A stretch of DNA of 9,021 bases, from contig JACUTX010000093.1 in the NCBI GenBank assembly GCA_014859615.1, positions 1 to 9,021 on the forward strand, in the 5' to 3' direction. The DNA comes from Desulfuromonadales bacterium (GTDB taxonomy: Bacteria > Desulfobacterota > Desulfuromonadia > Desulfuromonadales > UBA2294). Every line of letters begins with the position of its first letter. Positions within the stretch are counted from its first letter, which is position 1. Shown here piece by piece: positions 1 through 6,888 of the stretch. A program made the translations under genes and the position numbers. Under the pieces are notes generated by a model. The model had not been told where the DNA came from, ran no database searches, and worked only from the letters and a program-made list of their open reading frames with translations.

Positions 1-31
1 CGTCGTCGATGATGACAATTTTACGTTTCAT
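1..31 (-). CDS. Response regulator, N-terminal fragment (runs off the left edge)
   Basis: Only ten codons are visible, reading MKRKIVIIDD and ending at the window edge. A short basic start, a hydrophobic beta strand and an Asp-Asp pair is the standard opening of a CheY-like receiver domain, where the acidic pair helps bind Mg2+ next to the phosphorylated Asp. An AAAGG ribosome binding site lies about 9 bases before the ATG, which supports the start. The output domain is outside the window, so the class of regulator cannot be told. It is transcribed away from the Cpx-like module and is separated from it by a repeat. A partner kinase is not identifiable; the orphan kinase at 3699 is one remote possibility. 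Confidence 0.55.
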   Translation of the reverse strand, partial: MKRKIVIIDD

Positions 32-64
32 TGCAGTTGAGCCTTTATAATCTTTTTACTTTGC

Positions 65-94
65 ATCATAACGCAATTCTTTAAAACAAGTAAA
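65..94 (-). promoter_or_regulatory. Possible promoter of the left-edge response regulator
   Basis: On the minus strand a -35-like TTTACT (89-94) and a -10-like TATGAT (65-70) are separated by 18 bases. Transcription would start near 58, giving a leader of about 27 bases before the ATG at 31. Both boxes are imperfect and this is inferred from sequence alone. Confidence 0.3.
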
Positions 95-138
95 TATCCG
101 GCAGCTTCTATCAGCGATTGGAGCTTTGTTTTCTATTT

Positions 139-270
139 GTAACTATTCAGTACTATTTTCAGTAACTGTCATCCCCGAATGCTTTTATCAAAGGATCCAT
201 GGCTTTAAAAGCTGGATTCCCGATGACCCCCTCGGGAATGACACCCTTTTCGCTGGTGCTGAATAATTAC
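139..270. repeat. Dispersed palindromic repeat, MITE-like, copy 1
   Basis: The core runs from GTCATCCCCGA (168-178) to TCGGGAATGAC, an inverted pair with one mismatch. Inside it a second hairpin pairs GGATCCA/GGCTTT with AAAGC/TGGATTCC. Outside the core lies another inverted pair, GTAACTATTCAG (139-150) and CTGAATAATTAC (259-270), 11 of 12 matching. The same core and the same right flank (ACACCCTTTT...GCTGAATA.TTAC) recur three times near 7000-7480. No transposase is encoded, so it looks like a non-autonomous or REP/MITE-type element. It sits between the left-edge regulator and the terminator of the Spy/CpxP-like gene. Confidence 0.75.
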
Positions 271-292
271 CTCCATTTTAAACCGAAAGAAT

Positions 293-325
293 AAAAAAGC
301 GGACTCTTTGATAAGAGCCCGCTTT
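293..325 (-). terminator. Rho-independent terminator of the Spy/CpxP-like gene
   Basis: AAGCGGACTCTT (297-308) and AAGAGCCCGCTT (313-324) form a 12-bp stem with one mismatch and a four-base TGAT loop. Read on the minus strand, the hairpin is followed by a run of six T (293-298). It lies about 30 bases past the stop codon at 357. A further inverted pair (276-291 with 347-362, 15 of 16 matching) encloses the hairpin. Confidence 0.85.
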
Positions 326-356
326 ATCGGTACGGTTCTGAGTTTTTTCGTTCGGT

Positions 357-872
357 TTAAAACCGGTCGCCACCGTGATGACGCCCTTTTCCCCGCTCGT
401 CGCCCATCATGTCGCCGAGGTCATCTGCTTTTTTCTGTTGCTGTGGTGTCAGCACGGCATGAATCTGCTGCTTCAGTTTGGCGTGTGCAACCATCATGTC
501 GGTTTTAAGTTCGGCCTGCACGGCCGCTTTGGCGCGGAAGTCTGCTTCGTTAAAAGGAATCGCCGTTTTCGCCTGCTGCATTGCGTCCCGGTTCGCCTCC
601 ATCTGCTCACGCACTTTTTGTTTCTCCAGATACTGCTGATTAAAAAGAGCCTCAATCTGTGTCTGTTGTTCTGCGGACAGATCAAGCAGTGTGGTCATCA
701 TCGCAAGCTTGCGTCCCATCCGCTCTTCGTGTTGCTCGGAGCTCATCGCTCCACCCTTGCCTCCTTTGCAGTCTCCTTTGCCGAACCCTGAACCTCCCGG
801 ACCAGCTAACGCCAGACTGCCGATTAACAGTGCGCTAACGATCAGTGTCGAGACCAGAATTGTTTGCTTCAT
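357..872 (-). CDS. Spy/CpxP-family periplasmic chaperone (CpxP/ZraP-like)
   Basis: The 171-residue product has a clear Sec signal peptide (Lys3, hydrophobic 4-21, probable cut after Ala-Leu-Ala at 23). A Gly/Lys-rich linker follows, then a helical region with two LTxxQ-type motifs: LSAEQQ (65-70) and LTPQQQ (141-146). These motifs define the Spy/CpxP/ZraP group of small periplasmic chaperones and stress sensors. The tail is rich in Gly, Arg and His (HH at 165-166) and there is one Cys (35), so metal binding as in ZraP is possible but unproven. GAGGAG stands 7 bases before the ATG and fixes the start. The gene is divergent from cpxR-cpxA and ends at a strong terminator, the same order as E. 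coli cpxP. A CpxR-type box lies upstream. A -10-like TATAGT (923-928, minus) has a poor -35, as expected of an activator-dependent promoter. CpxP-like is favoured by context; the family assignment is firmer than the exact orthology. Confidence 0.9.
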   Translation of the reverse strand: MKQTILVSTLIVSALLIGSLALAGPGGSGFGKGDCKGGKGGAMSSEQHEERMGRKLAMMTTLLDLSAEQQTQIEALFNQQYLEKQKVREQMEANRDAMQQAKTAIPFNEADFRAKAAVQAELKTDMMVAHAKLKQQIHAVLTPQQQKKADDLGDMMGDERGKGRHHGGDRF

Positions 873-991
873 GGTTTTTCTCCTCTTTGCTATGGGTAAG
901 TGTTCTTCGTGACGATGAGATCACTATAGCGATAAAAATCTAAAGAGTGGGTTAAGAGCTCTGCTGTTTGTGCAAAGTTTTGTAGGCTTGA

Positions 992-1006
992 TTTACATTT
1001 CTTTAC
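992..1006 (-). promoter_or_regulatory. CpxR box in the divergent intergenic region
   Basis: Read on the minus strand the site is GTAAA-GAAAT-GTAAA, an exact match to the CpxR consensus GTAAA-N5-GTAAA described in E. coli. It lies between the chaperone gene and the cpxR-like gene. From the suggested cpxR start of transcription (near 1041) its centre is at about -42; from the possible chaperone start (near 916) it is at about -83. Known biology of the family (CpxR activating both cpxP and cpxRA) and the position make autoregulation plus control of the chaperone the likely role. Binding itself is inferred. Confidence 0.75.
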
Positions 1007-1034
1007 AACTGTTGCATCGGTTTTTCGTTATGAT
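1002..1034 (+). promoter_or_regulatory. Possible cpxRA promoter
   Basis: TATGAT (1029-1034) is a good -10 box with transcription expected near 1041. The only -35-like hexamer, TTTACA (1002-1007), is 21 bases away, too far for ideal unaided use. It overlaps the CpxR box, which fits an activator-dependent promoter. Low confidence in the exact positions. Confidence 0.3.
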
Positions 1035-1055
1035 GGAGACAATTGGAGAGTGCAG

Positions 1056-1769
1056 ATGAATCGAATTCTGGTTATTGATGACGACATAGAGCTGTGTGAA
1101 CTGCTGACCGATTACCTCAGCAGCGAAGGGTTTGAAGTTGATACCGTCAATCATGGTGAACAGGGTGCGTTGCGGGCATTGGCAGAGGAGTATGCGCTGG
1201 TGGTCCTGGATGTGATGCTGCCGGGGATGAACGGTTTTGATGTTTTGCGTAAAATTCGCGCAGTCAGTCGTCTGCCGGTGATCATGCTGACTGCCCGCGG
1301 TGACGATATTGACCGGATCGTCGGTCTGGAACTGGGGGCCGATGACTATCTGCCCAAGCCGTTCAACCCGCGCGAGCTGGTGGCGCGGATCAGGGCGATT
1401 CAGCGGCGCACAGAGACCGCCGCACCGGGATCGGTCGGGGGTGCCCAGCAGTCCAGAGACGTGAATGTTGGCGATATTATTCTCAGCAGCGTCAATCGGA
1501 GTGTGAAACGCAACGGGGAGCAGATCGAACTGACCTCGGTCGAATTCACCCTCCTCGAACTGCTGCTGCGTCAGGCGGGCGAAGTGATCAGTCGTGAAGA
1601 TCTGGTTGAGAAGTCTCTGGGGCGAAAATTGTCTCCTTACGATCGCAGCATCGATGTTCATATCAGTTCCCTGCGGAGAAAACTTGGGCACGCTAGCGAA
1701 ACTGGCGAAAGGATCAAAACGATTCGTGGCATCGGTTATCTCTATGCTCTGCCGGAAAGAGTGATTTAA
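1056..1769 (+). CDS. cpxR: CpxR-like response regulator (OmpR/PhoB family)
   Basis: The 237-residue protein has a receiver domain (about 1-115) with acidic residues Asp8/Asp9, phosphoacceptor Asp52 (LDVMLPG), Thr79 and Lys101 (PKPF). A winged-helix DNA-binding domain (about 143-232) follows, of OmpR/PhoB type. The C-terminal stretch with SREDL, LGRKLSPYDRSIDVHIS and LRRKL is very close to what I recall of E. coli CpxR (VSREHL, LGKRLTPFDRAIDMHIS, LRRKL). When phosphorylated by the partner kinase it should bind GTAAA direct repeats and activate envelope-stress genes; such a repeat lies just upstream. The ATG at 1056 is chosen because GGAG (1045-1048) is well placed for it. An in-frame GTG at 1050 would overlap that ribosome binding site. 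The stop overlaps the kinase start (TAATG), indicating coupled translation. Confidence 0.94.
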   Translation: MNRILVIDDDIELCELLTDYLSSEGFEVDTVNHGEQGALRALAEEYALVVLDVMLPGMNGFDVLRKIRAVSRLPVIMLTARGDDIDRIVGLELGADDYLPKPFNPRELVARIRAIQRRTETAAPGSVGGAQQSRDVNVGDIILSSVNRSVKRNGEQIELTSVEFTLLELLLRQAGEVISREDLVEKSLGRKLSPYDRSIDVHISSLRRKLGHASETGERIKTIRGIGYLYALPERVI

Positions 1770-3136
1770 TGCGCAGCCTGTTCGTTAAAATTTTTCTCTA
1801 TTTTCTGCTGATCATCGTTCTGGTGACATCGGCCGGAGTTCTTTTGACCTATCTGCGTGATCAGGAGTTCCCGCCGCTCTCCCACCAGAGTTTTGCCAAA
1901 CACGCTATTGCCGACTACGGTCACAAGGCGATCGATGCATTTGAAGGGGCAGGGGTTGATGCGGTCGATCGGTTTGCCGATCAGTTGATGGCCGACTCCG
2001 GGATCCGTATTATCCTGTTTGATGCCGAGGGGCGCCCTCTGACCAGAAAACGCGTGCCGCGGCGGATGCAGCATCTATCGCAGCGGGCGCTTCTGAGCGG
2101 TGAAGTTATTTATCCGATGATGGGGGAGCGTAATTGGCTGGCGAGTCCGATAGCGGGTAAAAGCGGCTCTTCCTATATTGTTGCCCTCGGTTTACCGGGG
2201 CAGCCATCGACCACGCACCTCTATAAAGGGTTGACCCACGGTCTGCTCGGTTGGCGTCTGTTGATTCTCCTGTTGGTGACGGCCGGTGTCTGTTTCTGGC
2301 TGGCGCGATCGATCACTTCACCGATTCACCGTCTGCGCCAGGCGACGCAGCGTTTTGCCGGTGGTGATCTCTCGACCCGGGTCGGTGATCAGGTGCGGGG
2401 GAAGACTGAACTCGCTGGCCTGGCTGGAGATTTTGATGATATGGCCGGGAAGATCGAAAGTCTGGTCGATGGCCAGAAACGCCTGCTGCGGGATATCTCC
2501 CACGAGCTCCGTTCGCCGCTGGCACGGCTCGGCGTGGCGCTTGAGTTGGCGCGACAAAAGGGGAGTCAGGAGTCACGACAGAAAGCGCTGTCGAGGATCG
2601 AGCTGGAAGCAGGGAGGATGAACGAGATGATCGGTCAGCTGCTCAGCCTGACCCGATTGGAGAGCGGTGCCAATCAACTGCCGCGGTCTGAATTTGATCT
2701 CGGTCTCCTGCTTGATCGCCTGGTTCAGGATGCTGACTTTGAAGCTAAAAATCGCAACTGTCGGGTGCTCTTTAACGGGCCGGATTCTGTTGTTGTCTCA
2801 GGGTATGAAGAGCTGCTGGCGCGGGGTCTGGAGAATGTGATCCGTAACGGAGTCAGATATACCGGCGAATCGACTCAGGTCGTCGTCGAACTCAGGCGTG
2901 AACCAGGCAAAATCGTGATACAAATTGCCGATCAGGGGGATGGTGTTCCCGATGAAGCATTGGGGAAACTGTTCGAGCCGTTCTACCGTGTCGCTGACGC
3001 CCGGGATCGGCAGAGTGGCGGCACCGGTATCGGTCTGGCTATCGCTGATCAGGCGGTCCGGCTGCACGGCGGGAGCATCAGGGCCAGCAATCGTGCTGCG
3101 GGAGGGCTGGTGGTGGAGATCACGTTGCCGGGATAA
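1769..3136 (+). CDS. cpxA: CpxA-like envelope-stress sensor histidine kinase
   Basis: The 455-residue inner-membrane kinase has a first membrane segment (about 8-28), a periplasmic sensor of roughly 125 residues, a second membrane segment (about 158-181), HAMP (about 182-232), HisKA (about 234-300) and a HATPase domain (about 345-455). The H box DISHELRSPLARL carries the phosphoacceptor His245. ATP-binding motifs are Asn356/Asn360 (N box), DQGDG from Asp388 (G1), EPFYR (F box) and GGTGIGL 417-423 (G2). The run FYRVADARDRQSGGTG closely resembles CpxA. It should phosphorylate, and in the absence of stress dephosphorylate, the regulator encoded immediately upstream. The divergent Spy/CpxP-like protein is the expected periplasmic partner. 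No separate ribosome binding site is needed given the one-base overlap. The sensor domain is divergent enough that its signal cannot be named. Confidence 0.94.
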   Translation: MRSLFVKIFLYFLLIIVLVTSAGVLLTYLRDQEFPPLSHQSFAKHAIADYGHKAIDAFEGAGVDAVDRFADQLMADSGIRIILFDAEGRPLTRKRVPRRMQHLSQRALLSGEVIYPMMGERNWLASPIAGKSGSSYIVALGLPGQPSTTHLYKGLTHGLLGWRLLILLLVTAGVCFWLARSITSPIHRLRQATQRFAGGDLSTRVGDQVRGKTELAGLAGDFDDMAGKIESLVDGQKRLLRDISHELRSPLARLGVALELARQKGSQESRQKALSRIELEAGRMNEMIGQLLSLTRLESGANQLPRSEFDLGLLLDRLVQDADFEAKNRNCRVLFNGPDSVVVSGYEELLARGLENVIRNGVRYTGESTQVVVELRREPGKIVIQIADQGDGVPDEALGKLFEPFYRVADARDRQSGGTGIGLAIADQAVRLHGGSIRASNRAAGGLVVEITLPG

Positions 3137-3222
3137 AGCGCGACCAGCCGGTAGAGACGATCTGACGAGACCGACTTGTGCCCCATTTCAGACTCTATTT
3201 TTTGTGACCATCAGCGGCGGCC

Positions 3223-3456
3223 TCAATCCACACGGCGTTTCGAGTGCCAGTATTCCGGTTCGACCTCGGCGCTGAAGCGCTGGACGAATTCACCTATCTG
3301 CTCTTCGCTCAGTTCCAGTTCCGTGTTGTCTCCCAGCAGGATATGATTCAGATGCCGCTCCGCAATCAGGTTGTAAATACGGTTCGCCTCATTTCTCCCT
3401 TTGTGGCACGCTCCGATAATCTTGCTGACGGGGTCTCTGCTCGATGTCGTTTGCAT
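3223..3456 (-). CDS. Uncharacterised 77-residue hydrophilic protein
   Basis: I do not recognise this protein. It begins MQTTSSRDPVSK, has no signal peptide or membrane segment, and contains a probable helical, charged middle (GRNEANRIYNLIAERH) followed by an acidic stretch (LELSEEQIGEF) and a basic end (SKRRVD). The start is well supported: a full AGGAGG lies 5 bases before the ATG at 3456. A GTG six bases upstream would overlap that site. One Cys (17) rules out a classic zinc finger. It is convergent with cpxA and divergent from the large kinase, so neighbours give no functional hint. The perfect ribosome binding site makes a real cytosolic protein likely. Confidence 0.7.
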   Translation of the reverse strand: MQTTSSRDPVSKIIGACHKGRNEANRIYNLIAERHLNHILLGDNTELELSEEQIGEFVQRFSAEVEPEYWHSKRRVD

Positions 3457-3614
3457 ACGCACCTCCTCTTTTGTCTGCTGCTTTCATTCTGCCGCGTGAG
3501 CGCAGAACGTCTACCGGGTCGAGTCGAAAATAATGGGCCTTGGCACGGTCGTCTCATACAGTCCGGACAACAACGGTTGTCTCAGCTCTCTATTTTGCAG
3601 AGAGATTGATCTTC

Positions 3615-3643
3615 TTTACAGGCGATTGTAAATAGCTTAGATT
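3615..3643 (+). promoter_or_regulatory. Probable promoter of the large sensor kinase, with overlapping inverted repeat
   Basis: TTTACA (3615-3620) and TAGATT (3638-3643) are spaced by 17 bases, an acceptable sigma70-type promoter. It would start transcription near 3650, about 49 bases before the ATG. The -35 box is also the left arm of a perfect inverted repeat, TTTACA-GGCGAT-TGTAAA (3615-3632), which may be an operator for a dimeric regulator. Confidence 0.4.
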
Positions 3644-3698
3644 GCGACAAAAGAGATTCCTGTTTTGTTCTATCATCGCTCTCTTTTGGAGGGATTTA

Positions 3699-6467
3699 AT
3701 GCGCGTTGTCCACCCGTCATCACCATGCATTCGCACCGCCTTTTGTTTTATCTTTTTTCTTCTGCTGTTGATTGGCAGCGGACTCTCTGAGGCCGGCACA
3801 CTGCCGGATTCAGATTCTGTTGCACCCCTTCTCCCCGTCATCCGTTCGGCGAGTGAATATGACTACCCCCCTTACGCTGTCGTCACCCCGGATGACGAAG
3901 CGGACGGATTCTCCGTTGAGCTGTTGCGGGCGGCCCTCAAGGCGATGGGGCGTGACGTCAGCTTCGAGATCGGACCGTGGAGCGAGGTCAAACAGAAACT
4001 GGTCAAAGCAGAGATTGCGGTTCTCCCGCTGGTCGGGCGGACGCCCGAACGCGAGCACGATTTTGATTTCACTTTCCCCTATCTGAGGATGCACGGCACC
4101 ATCGTCGTGCGCAGCGACGAAACCAGTATCCGCACTCTCGATGATCTTAAGGGGAAACGGCTTGCTGTTCTCAAAGGGGATAATGCCGAGGAGTTTCTGC
4201 GCCGGAGCAATCCAGGGGGAGAGATTGTCACCACCTCGACCTTCGAAGAAGCGTTCATGCAACTTGCCGCTGGCGAGCACGATGCCGTCGTGGTTCAAAA
4301 GCTGGTCGCCCTGCAGCTGATAAATCGACTCAAGCTGACCAATCTGAAAACGGTCGGGCCTCCCCTTGTAGAGTTTGTGCAAAGTTTCTGTTTTGCGGTT
4401 AAAAAAGGGGATCAACAACTCCTCTCGCTTTTAAATGAAGGGCTGTCGATCGTTGTTGCCGATGGCACTTTCGATTCTTTGCACAAAAAATGGTTCGGGC
4501 CGATTGAAGCACTTGAATATGCAAAAAGCCGGATCGTAATAGGGGGTGACGCCGACTACCCTCCGTATGAATTTCTCGACGAGAACGGTCAACCGGCCGG
4601 CTACAATGTCGATTTAACCCGCGCCATTGCCAGACAGCTCGGGATCGAAGTCGAGATTCAACTCCGCCCCTGGGCAGAGATTCGTGCCGGGTTGGCAAAC
4701 AACGAGATCGATCTGGTTCAGGGGATGTTCTATTCGCCGGAACGAGACCTCACTTTCGATTTCACTCCGGCGCACACCCTGATCAGCCACGTCATTGCTG
4801 TTCGACAAGGAGCGAAAATTCCCCAAAGCATGGCCGATCTGGCGGGGAAATCGATTCTGGTTATGGAGGGCGACATCATGCACGATGTTGCCGTTAAACT
4901 CGGTTACAGCAAGGATCTGGTTCTGGTGAAATCCCAGGAAGAGGCGCTCAAACTGTTGGCAGCTGGAGACTACGACTCTGCCCTGATCGCAAGGCTTCCC
5001 GCGCTCTACTGGATTGATCAGCATGGGTGGAAGAATCTGCACTTAAGTGAAAGGCCGGTTCTCACCCCGGAATACTGTTTTGCCGCGCCACACGGGAACC
5101 AGAATTTTACAGCCCTTTTGACAGAGGGGCTGGCGGCGATCAAATCGACCGGCGAATACCGCGACATCTATTCACGCTGGCTCGGCGTCTACGAAAAGGG
5201 CGAGATTGGTTTCCTGGATGTTTTGAAATACGCGCTTTTTCTCGTTGTACCGCTGATTATCGTCCTGATCGGTTCATTTTTGTGGTCCGCCAGTCTCAAG
5301 CGTCAGGTCGAGCGGGCCACGGCGCAACTCAAAGATGAACGTCAGCGCCTTGAGAGTATTATCGACGGGACCCGGGCCGGTACCTGGGAATGGAACGTCC
5401 AGACCGGGGAATCCCTGCTTAATAGAGAATGGGCGGAAATGATCGGCTATACGCTGAAGGAGATCGCACCTCTCTCGACTGTCACCCGGAAGAGTTATGC
5501 CCATCCGGACGATCTGCAGAGAAGCAATGCCTGTCTGCAGGCCTATTTTCGCGGTGAAACCGACTATTACGAGTGCGAATTCAGAATGAAGCATAAAGAG
5601 GGGTATTGGGTCTGGATCCTCTCCAGGGGGAAAGTCTCTGACTGGTCGACGGACGGCAAGCCGTTATGGATGTTTGGCACCCATCTGAATATCACGAAAC
5701 GCAAAGAGGGAGAGGAAGCACTCGCCCGTCTGAATGCCCGACTCGAAGCAAATAACAAGGAGATGGAGCAGATCCTCTATGTGACCTCGCATGACCTTCG
5801 TTCCCCGATGATCGCGATCGAAGGGTTTGCTTTCTTGTTTGATAAATCACTCACGAAAATACTGGCCGCTCTGGCCAATGAAAAAATTTCTCCCGAAACA
5901 AAAAAAGAGCTCGAAGCCGCCATTCATGACAGTCGGGAATCGAGCGACTATATCAGTAAAAGCATCACCAAAATGAACGCATTGCTCGATGGGCTTTTGC
6001 AGGTTTCGCGCTTAGGGTGGGTCGAAATCAGTAAACAAGAGCTCGATATGAACGCCTTGATGGCCAGCGTTCTGAATGAGTTTGAGTTTCAGCGTCAAAA
6101 GCAAAAGGTCACGATTGAGGTCGCAGATCTCCCTCCCTGCAATGGTGATCCGGGGCAGATCAATCAGCTCTTTGCCAACCTCATCGGCAACGCCCTTAAA
6201 TACGCCGATCCGGCTCGACCCGGCATGATAAAAGTTTCCGGGCAAAAAGAGGGGGAGCAGACTCTCTATTGTGTGGCGGATAACGGCATCGGGATCGATC
6301 CTGACAACATGCAACAAATCTTTGAAATGTTTCGTCAGCTCGACCCGAAAGTGAGTGGGGAGGGGCTTGGGCTCTGCATCGTGAACAAGATTGCCGAACG
6401 ACACGATGGCAGGGTCTGGGTGGAATCGGAGGTTAACAAAGGGAGCCGATTTTATGTGTTGTTGTAG
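3699..6467 (+). CDS. Orphan sensor histidine kinase with two periplasmic SBP_bac_3 domains and PAS
   Basis: The 922-residue protein begins with a signal peptide (hydrophobic about 14-27; probable cut in the SEAG region). Two type-3 solute-binding domains follow (about 47-267 and 279-495). In amino-acid-binding relatives an Arg and an Asp hold the ligand's carboxylate and amino groups; candidates are Arg118 (TPER) and Asp195 in the first, Arg349 (SPER) and Asp426 in the second. A membrane segment (about 506-530), a PAS domain (about 549-665), a coiled linker, a long HisKA domain with His698 (TSHDLRSP) and a HATPase domain (Asn831; Asp861 in DNGIGI; GEGLG 887-891) complete it. The architecture resembles the sensor half of BvgS/EvgS but lacks receiver and Hpt domains, and no regulator gene adjoins. 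GGAGGG (3688-3693) selects the ATG at 3699; a TTG 19 codons upstream falls in the promoter. It probably senses small amino-acid-like molecules; the ligand is unknown. Confidence 0.94.
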   Translation: MRVVHPSSPCIRTAFCFIFFLLLLIGSGLSEAGTLPDSDSVAPLLPVIRSASEYDYPPYAVVTPDDEADGFSVELLRAALKAMGRDVSFEIGPWSEVKQKLVKAEIAVLPLVGRTPEREHDFDFTFPYLRMHGTIVVRSDETSIRTLDDLKGKRLAVLKGDNAEEFLRRSNPGGEIVTTSTFEEAFMQLAAGEHDAVVVQKLVALQLINRLKLTNLKTVGPPLVEFVQSFCFAVKKGDQQLLSLLNEGLSIVVADGTFDSLHKKWFGPIEALEYAKSRIVIGGDADYPPYEFLDENGQPAGYNVDLTRAIARQLGIEVEIQLRPWAEIRAGLANNEIDLVQGMFYSPERDLTFDFTPAHTLISHVIAVRQGAKIPQSMADLAGKSILVMEGDIMHDVAVKLGYSKDLVLVKSQEEALKLLAAGDYDSALIARLPALYWIDQHGWKNLHLSERPVLTPEYCFAAPHGNQNFTALLTEGLAAIKSTGEYRDIYSRWLGVYEKGEIGFLDVLKYALFLVVPLIIVLIGSFLWSASLKRQVERATAQLKDERQRLESIIDGTRAGTWEWNVQTGESLLNREWAEMIGYTLKEIAPLSTVTRKSYAHPDDLQRSNACLQAYFRGETDYYECEFRMKHKEGYWVWILSRGKVSDWSTDGKPLWMFGTHLNITKRKEGEEALARLNARLEANNKEMEQILYVTSHDLRSPMIAIEGFAFLFDKSLTKILAALANEKISPETKKELEAAIHDSRESSDYISKSITKMNALLDGLLQVSRLGWVEISKQELDMNALMASVLNEFEFQRQKQKVTIEVADLPPCNGDPGQINQLFANLIGNALKYADPARPGMIKVSGQKEGEQTLYCVADNGIGIDPDNMQQIFEMFRQLDPKVSGEGLGLCIVNKIAERHDGRVWVESEVNKGSRFYVLL

Positions 6468-6541
6468 CGAGCCGCTATGATTCGGGTGTCATCCCTGCAT
6501 TGCAGCTTTTATCGCCCTTTTGCCGTCAGGTCATGCAGCAA

Positions 6542-6601
6542 CGGCGACCTTGACTTTAAAGGCCGCCGCTAGATCGAACGGATCGCGCGGCATTATCGCG
6601 C
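6542..6601. other. Two adjacent hairpins between convergent genes, possible termination zone
   Basis: CGGCGaCCTT pairs with AAGGcCGCCG (6542-6568; nine pairs, one mismatch, seven-base loop). GCGCG pairs with CGCGC (6585-6601; seven-base loop). They lie between the kinase stop (6467) and the convergent small gene (stop 6602-6604). Neither is directly followed by a T run; the closest is TTTTT about seven bases after the second, inside the small gene. A role in ending one or both transcripts is an inference from position. Confidence 0.3.
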
Positions 6602-6826
6602 TTAAGCTTTTTCACCCGTCGGCATCGAACCGAGCAGCGGCATCAGCTGCGCCAGATCGAGGCCACTCTCCTGGACAATCCCGAGAAAGACCGGCAGCAG
6701 TTGAAACAGAAACGATTTGTCGGTCATCGCCTCTTTTGCCAGGCCGGGGAGGGTGTTGAGGATAAAGGCTTGCTTCTCTTCGAGGGAGAGCGCCATCACG
6801 GCGTCGGTCAGTTCCTGCTCGGTCAT
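6602..6826 (-). CDS. Uncharacterised 74-residue protein
   Basis: I do not recognise this protein. It starts MTEQELTDAVMALSLEEKQ and continues with hydrophobic, probably helical stretches (AFILNTLPGLA; FLFQLLPVFLGIV; LAQLMPLLGSM) separated by charged residues. That pattern suggests a small helical bundle or an amphipathic protein rather than a signal peptide or a true membrane segment. There is no Cys or His and no known catalytic motif. AAGGA lies about 9 bases before the ATG, an acceptable ribosome binding site. It is convergent with the large kinase, and its upstream side faces the repeat island, whose minisatellite begins about 60 bases away. Coding potential looks real, but the function is open. 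Confidence 0.65.
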   Translation of the reverse strand: MTEQELTDAVMALSLEEKQAFILNTLPGLAKEAMTDKSFLFQLLPVFLGIVQESGLDLAQLMPLLGSMPTGEKA

Positions 6827-6888
6827 GTTACGAATCCTTTGGTTGGTGGGGGAAAGATAAATATAATCAACTTATAAAGCCTCTCTCT

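Noticed and set aside
1050..1055. GTG at 1050 as the start of the CpxR-like gene
   Set aside because: It overlaps the ribosome binding site that serves the ATG at 1056; homologues begin with MN/MK followed by the ILVIDD strand.
3566..3581. GACAAC-AACG-GTTGTC hairpin as a terminator
   Set aside because: Six-base stem without a T run on either side; no gene ends there.
3642..3698. TTG at 3642 as the start of the large kinase
   Set aside because: It lies in the -10 region of the likely promoter, has no ribosome binding site, and would put an odd extension before a good signal peptide.
3810..4418. Long open frames antisense to the large kinase
   Set aside because: They mirror codon bias of the real gene, show no domains, and lie wholly inside a well-supported coding region.
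6488..6512. GTCATCCCTGCATTGCAGCTTTTATCG, loosely like the dispersed repeat's left arm when gaps are allowed
   Set aside because: Needs several gaps and has no matching right arm; treated as chance or a very old remnant.
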